Source of the DNA: Magnolia sinica
Taxonomy: Eukaryota; Streptophyta; Magnoliopsida; Magnoliales; Magnoliaceae
DNA: 64,000 nt
Assembly: GCF_029962835.1 (NCBI RefSeq)
Contig: NC_080577.1
Coordinates: 5,518,001 to 5,582,000 of the forward strand
Direction of reading: 5' to 3'
Shown: one piece after another, positions 58,990 to 64,000 of the stretch
Layout: each line of letters starts with the position of its first letter
Position numbering within the stretch: the first letter of the stretch is position 1
The notes under the pieces: generated by a model
Seen by the model: the letters and a program-made list of their open reading frames with translations, nothing else
What the model was told of the DNA's origin: nothing
Database searches by the model: none
Translations under genes and position numbers: made by a program

Positions 58990-60532
58990 ATGGATTCCCA
59001 GGCCAAAACCGCCCGCGGGTCACCCAGAACTGGTGCTCCATCGCCTCCCAAAGAAACGGACGGGGGCGATGCCATCACCCTCCGAGAATGGCAGGGCTGG
59101 GGCACCTCCTCCCCAATACCAGCACTGGTGGCCGACATCATCAACGATCTGAAGGCCCTGGAACGAGACATGGATGCCCAGATGAGCTTTGGAGGCCTTG
59201 GAGGGAAGCTCCAGGTAGAATTCTTGCTCCGCTTGTTGGACACTCTCTACTGATCAAGACCGTTCATATGGTGGGCCCCACCTTCGATGCCCTGTTCGCC
59301 GAAAATTTTCTGGATTTAATTCTAATGCTAGATATCTGGCCACTAGTGAAGGGTTAGGATTTTCCGATGTAGGAGATATATGGTCCATGGCCCAGCGGCA
59401 ATGCGACTGATCGTATCAATGGTCTGGATGACTGGAACGTGGGCCCACTTGTACAAACTATATAAAAATAAAAAAACCTGGGCAGCTTATCACACCTCCA
59501 TAATGTTATTATCCTACACCAAGAGCTGTTTTGACAGGTATTACAAAATGGGGACTGTTTGGTTGTTTTATTTGAAAATTTGAATATCTTGTGATCTTAT
59601 TATGTGGAGAAGTTGCATAGTTGGTACTTTCTTTGAATTGGGTTTTTCATGTAATTTGGAAAGAACTCGCTGGTTTTGGGGGCGGTGATCAATCAGTCAC
59701 GTTCAATTCATGTTTTTATTTTATTTATTTTTTATTTTTTAAATAAGATGGCTGGTTATCGAATATATTCACTGGTGTAGGAATTTCCGGTTAATTGGTT
59801 GTTCTCATCCCTTACTTTTGTGGATTGGGATTTGCTGGAATGTTGGGAATACGTGCATAAAACAGTATAGTATGGATTCCAGCAGCCATTTCTTACACGG
59901 CATTTGTTGAATATCATTCATGGTTAAAGGAAAAAAATCCTACAAATTGTTCACCAGAATTACAGAGTTATATATGATTTTCAGAATTAAAGAGATGATT
60001 TTTTTGTTACTTAATTCCTTAAAATATCTGATAGGATTCTCCTAGTTTGTTATACTAGTGGAATTCACATCACAGCTGCTCGATTGCTTTTGATAAATTT
60101 TCTGTTTTGTATTCAGTATTCCAATTTTTATAGTAATATGAACAAATGCATTTTTCAATATGCACAGGACCCACCTGTGGTGATGTTGTCATTTCATCTA
60201 AGATTGCATTTGTTAGCTGATTTCAGTTTTTGTTTTCCTTATATATATATATAATCCCCTTCTTTATGCTCAATTATGTTATATTTGTTATTGTTTATAC
60301 TGCTACTCTCTCTACTGATTTTTGCTGGTATAAACATGATGCAATTGTCTGTATGAAATGCTTCATTACATCTTGCAACTTTCCCTTACAGGGCGATTTT
60401 AAGGCTCAAGAGGATAAGAAACATAGAGCGACGTACCGGGCTCTAACTGATTCCGAAAAGAAGCTTCAATTCTTTGCTGCCCGGCAGATAGCTTGCCGTT
60501 TGCTTGGGAGTAGGGGATACCTTTGCCAGAAG
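58990..60532 (+). CDS. DTW-domain protein, 5' part (probable tRNA aminocarboxypropyltransferase)
   Basis: Exon 1 is 58990-59214 (75 codons: MDSQAKTARGSPRTG ... LREWQGWGTSSPIPALV ... MSFGGLGGKLQ), with donor CAG|GTAGAA. Exon 2 is 60392-60532 (47 codons: GDFKAQEDKKHRATYRALTD ... ARQIACRLLGSRGYLCQK), with acceptor TTACAG and donor AAG|GTACTC. Both introns are in phase 0. From memory this matches the N-terminal part of the plant protein like Arabidopsis At5g54880. There CQK is followed by a Cys-rich motif and the DTW domain, which in this family transfers an aminocarboxypropyl group to tRNA uridine; the catalytic part is outside the window. An in-frame ATG at 58789 would extend the start, but the MDSQ start fits better. 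No disabling change is seen. Confidence 0.7.
59215..60391 (+). other. Intron 1 of the DTW-type gene
   Basis: An AT-rich intron of 1.18 kb with standard GT-AG ends and a pyrimidine-rich acceptor (CAACTTTCCCTTACAG). A GGTGGGCCCCACCTTCGATG-like scrap near 59270 recalls the palindromic family. Nothing else is recognised. Confidence 0.65.
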
Positions 60533-60654
60533 GTACTCATGCACCCTGATGAAATATAAACAACATTGTTTTTGGTCGCTGTTGTTTTCTTTATGCTTTT
60601 ATATTCATTTTGTTAGGGCATGAAGAAAAGTTACACCACCATGTCATGTTTTAG

Positions 60655-61010
60655 ATTTTTTTTTCAACCTAGTAGCAACAAAAATTAATTAAAGAGTGAA
60701 AAGAATACAACCGTCCACTAAGATAGTTGATAAGCATTGCCAATGAAAAACAGTAACCTAGCAGTGTTGTCTTTGCTAGAACATCCGCAAAGGTGATTGC
60801 TTCTCTTGAAGCATGCCTAAAAGAAATTGAAGGGATGGAGGCAACTTCTTAATCTCATTGCTGATGAAACAGTGCATCCAAGCAGTGATGCTCAAATCAG
60901 AAGCTCATAGTTGCATTCAAAAAATCACCTTCCACAATTAAGGGCTTGGGAAGGAGTTTTGAGCAAGTCTTTAGGCCAACCTTGATGGCTTTGGAGGGAG
61001 ATAGGAATAC
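60655..61010 (-). mobile_element. L1 LINE tail with RNase H remnant
   Basis: The minus strand reads ...ACFKREAITFADVLAKTTLLG, matching the REAN..AD.LA end of the RNase H domain that some plant L1 elements carry. It is followed by an A-rich end at about 60657. It is short and broken, with orientation opposite to the next LINE. It lies in intron 2 of the DTW-type gene. Confidence 0.6.
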
Positions 61011-62278
61011 CAGTTTCTTCCATGGTACAGCCAGTGACCGCCTGCTCGGGCTCACGTCAATTCTATCTCCTCCCTCAAGGTTAATGGTTTAAATTTTGAT
61101 GATAAAGATTTTATTTGTAATGCCATTGTTGAATTTTATGCTGATCTTCTTTCGGATGAGGGCCGCGAGAGACCCTCCTTGGATAATCTAGTCTTTGATT
61201 CTATCTCCTGGGAGGATGCCCTTGGTTTGGAATGGCTCATTCTTCTCGATGAGACTAAGACAACAGTTTGGGACTTAGGAAGGGATAAAGCCCTGGGTCC
61301 TAATGGCTTTCCGTTGGCTTTCTTCTAGTCTTTTTGGGAGATGGTGAAACTCGATCTCTTGGCTTTTGCGGAGGTTTTTTTTTTGGCCTTGGGTTATATT
61401 TTGAAAGAGTTGGGTTGCACTTTCCTAGCCCTTATTTTGAAGGTGGATGGTGCAGAGTCCAGTCTTTTGGGAAGTCCTTATAAGATCATTGCTAAGGCCT
61501 TGAGTTAGAGGTTCTCGACTATTCTCCCCAAGGTCATCTCGTCTTATCGGAGAGCTTTTATTGCAAGCAGGCATATTGCTGATAGTGCACTGATTGCAAT
61601 TAATATGTGGACTCATGCCATAGGTCTGGAAAACAGGGGGTTTTATATAGATTAGACATCAAGAAGGCATATGATCATGTTAATTGGTTTTTACTGGATT
61701 ATTTGTTAGGTTGGATGGGCTTCAGGGAGAAATGGAGACTCTGGATGAGGCATTGTGTCTCTTTGGCTACTTTCTCGGTCCTAATTAACGAGTCCCCTTT
61801 TGGTTTCTTTAAATCTACTCGGGGTATTAAACAAGGGGATCCTGTTTCCCCATTCTTTTTTCTGGTTATAGCTGAGGCTCTTAGCAAAGTACTATCCAGA
61901 GGGTAGTCGATAATTTCCCTCAAGCCGATTAATCACTTGCAGTTTGTGGATGATATAATTTTATTCTATGAGGCTGAGGAGTTGATGATATTGAATTTAA
62001 GGATCTTAATAATTTGGTATGAGGTGGTGTTGGGGATTAATATTAATTTGTCAAAAAAGTGAGATTCTTGGGATAAACACCCCTGAGGAGGTTCTATCTC
62101 ATTTAGTTAGCATTTTTAGCTGTCGTGAAGGCTCTTTTACCTCCACTTATCTTGGCCTCCCACTTAGTTTGGGTAAACCCGCGGCCCACCTTTGGGACAT
62201 TGTGGTGGAGAGGATGGAAAGAAAACAAAGCCCCTAGAAGAGCAAATTGCTCTCCCTGGTGGGTAGGTTGACTCTTAT

Positions 62279-62511
62279 GGCTCGTTTGGGAGCTTGGATT
62301 TGGAATGCATTGGAATCCCAAAAAGGCATTTCATTTGGATTACACCGAAATCCCAACATTTTGCTGAGATTTCAAAACACACCAAAATGGTGTATTTAAA
62401 ATACCTCAGATTCCATTCACCTCCAAATCCATGGCCACCAAATGCAAAAAGTAGCTACTTGGATTTGGAATACACTCATTTACCTCCAAATACAATGTGC
62501 CAAATGACCCC
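62279..62511. mobile_element. MITE in the LINE, Tourist-like
   Basis: A 233-base element with imperfect inverted ends GGCTCGTTTGGGAGCTTGGA and, inverted, GGGGTCATTTGGCACATTGT. The flank is TTAT on both sides (or TTA, depending on one ambiguous T). On either side the LINE reading continues (RLTLM before; KSSLLNLP after), so the target site is clear. A 3-bp TTA target would fit PIF/Harbinger (Tourist) elements. Confidence 0.7.
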
Positions 62512-63727
62512 TTATTAAATCTTCTCTTTTGAACCTTCCTCTTTGTTATGTCTCTTTTCTAGTGTCCTAAATAGGTGATCGTGTGTATTGATAAGCTAAG
62601 AAGGTCTTTTTTTTTTTTTTGGTAGTAAGGATGTGTCTCTAAAGGCAAATTCCATCTTTGGAAGTGGTCTGATGTTTGTTGGCCCGATGAAAAGGGGGTT
62701 GGGATCAGATGCTTGGAGGTTATGAATTTAGTGTTACTGGGTAAATGGATCTAATGTTTTGGGGTGGAGGATTATGCTTTGTGGAGGCAAATTTTATAGC
62801 TAAGTATGGAACCTCCCCCAATGGCTGGTGAATTAGAGATTCTTCTCTTTATTGCGCATCATTCTTGTGGAAGGTGGTGGCGAGAATGGCTGCAGATGTT
62901 TTTCGGGGCTTCATTCTTGTTATAAGGGAGGTATCTAGGGTCAGATTTTGGCATGATATCTGGTGTGGTGATGCCACACTTAGATAATCATTCTTGACAT
63001 TGGCCAAGCTATGCCTGGTGGTAGATGTTTCAAGTGTGAGCTATTTCTCTTTGGAGGAATTTGGAGTTTGGGCATCTCTTTGCAGGACGGACCTAAATGA
63101 GTCTGAATGTAATGATTTACTATCTTTTATGTCGTTTGCAAAGGACTTTGATATCACTGGAAATGGATGACTTTCTGGTTGATGCTTTGGGAGCTCAGGT
63201 AGATTTTTTATTCTCTCTTTGTAATACTTCTTGTCTTGATCCTTTCAAGGGGAAGATACCCGCTTTACTGCCTTCATGTGGTCTTTTAGAGCTCCTCCTA
63301 AAATCTCAGCCATTGCTTGGCTGGTGGGAAGGAATAGGATTTTAATGATGGACAACCTTCAGAAACACGTGACGTTCCTCCCTAATATGTTTCTAATGTG
63401 CTTGAGTGGAGAGGAATTTGTCGATCATCTCTTCATTCACTGCTCATTCTCGAGAATAGTGTGGTCGGGGATTCTTCGAATGTCAAGTGTTTGTTGGGTG
63501 ATGCTAAACTCTATCAATCGTCTTTTTAAAGTTTGGCAGGAGGGAAGGGGCGGGAGTTTAGGCCGTTTGAAATGGAGTTTGGCTTTGCTGTGGGCTACTT
63601 GGTTGGAAAGAAACAACCATTGCTTTCGAAATCAAAGTTCTACAATGCTTAGGGAGTTAGGGTTCTCAATCAGATATTGATGTATATTTCGGAGTGGGCA
63701 ATCTGAGCTCTTTTTTTTTTTTTTTTC

Positions 63728-63733
<6 letters not shown>

Positions 63734-63782
<49 letters not shown>
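63734..63782. repeat. AT microsatellite in the LINE 3' end
   Basis: About 48 bases of uninterrupted (TA)n after a T-rich run, in the 3' untranslated part of the LINE. Confidence 0.92.
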
Positions 63783-63784
<2 letters not shown>

Positions 63785-64000
63785 CGGTTTTCCTTTATAG
63801 GGAGTTTGGCTTGTATCTTTGTCCTTTTGTTGCATTTGTTTTAATTTGTCTTGTTTGTTGTTTTGTTTCACTTTTTTGGTTGCTTGGCCCTAATAAATTT
63901 ACTTCATCTTTGACAACCCCCCCCCCCCCCAAAAAAAAGAAGGAAAAAAAAAAAAGAAGAAAAAACCTTAAAGGCTTTGAATTTTATATAGTTTGAGTCA

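Larger units (their letters stand above)
61020..63960 (+). mobile_element. L1-type LINE, 5'-truncated, in intron 2 of the DTW-type gene
   Basis: Plus-strand pieces in order: an L1 linker (GRDKALGPNGFP at 61.28 kb); reverse transcriptase LDIKKAYDHVNWFLLDYLL and GIKQGDPVSPFFF (61.65-61.85 kb), FVDDIILFYEAEE (61.94 kb) and YLGLPLSLGKPAAHLWDIVVERM (62.15 kb); then KGVGIRCLEVMN (62.7 kb) and the C-terminal WATWLERNNHCFRN (63.6 kb). Endonuclease is missing and several frames are broken. The 3' end is T-, AT- and A-rich (63.7-63.96 kb). A small MITE splits it at 62279. Confidence 0.85.

Overview
The window is nuclear DNA of a flowering plant. It holds spliced plant genes with GT-AG introns, L1 and RTE LINEs, Ty1/copia elements and a tRNA-derived SINE. 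It also holds many copies of a palindromic element whose arms read 'GTGGGGCCCACCGTGATG ... ATCCACGCCGTCCATCC'. From memory this element is very abundant in magnoliid genomes (Magnoliales/Laurales), so a magnoliid tree is my best guess; that placement is inference.

Region 1 (1-18638, minus strand) is a tandem array with a repeat unit of about 8.73 kb. Each unit carries a four-exon plastid-type beta-amylase copy. Copy A runs off the left edge (1-6335), copy B is complete in extent (8035-15159), and copy C keeps exons 2-4 only (16792-18191). All three are pseudogenes, and several stop codons are shared, so decay began before the array grew. The long first intron of A and B carries an L1 LINE with a small LTR element (TRIM) inside it, and A, B and C share a short LINE tail with target-site duplications.

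Region 2 (18639-22341) is old repeat debris: an LTR-element remnant split by a clear SINE insertion, then about 2.5 kb with nothing I can name.

Region 3 (22342-38912, minus) is a fourth, more diverged beta-amylase copy, D. A nearly whole copia element sits in exon 4 and a hAT-type MITE in exon 1. The 9-kb first intron holds an RTE LINE tail, a second, internally deleted copia element and a palindromic element.

Region 4 (38995-42999) is palindromic elements and plain intergenic sequence.

Region 5 (43015-47410, minus) is the one clearly intact gene wholly inside the window: importin subunit beta-1 (871 residues), with a 5'-UTR intron and a recognisable promoter.

Region 6 (47.5-58.7 kb) is intergenic and dominated by the palindromic family. 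The spans I list add up to roughly 5.1 kb of about 11.3 kb. Three copies have exact or near-exact 9-bp target-site duplications, which points to Mutator-type transposition. One locus shows copies nested inside another copy.

Region 7 (58990 to the right edge, plus) is the 5' part of a gene that looks like a plant DTW-domain protein (tRNA-uridine aminocarboxypropyltransferase family). Two exons are visible, and the second intron is filled with L1 LINE sequence up to the window edge.

The best candidate for an undescribed system is the palindromic 9-bp-TSD family: a conserved long-hairpin core carries interchangeable end modules, each with its own small hairpin. The beta-amylase array is valuable as a dated record of gene death, tandem duplication and nested insertion.
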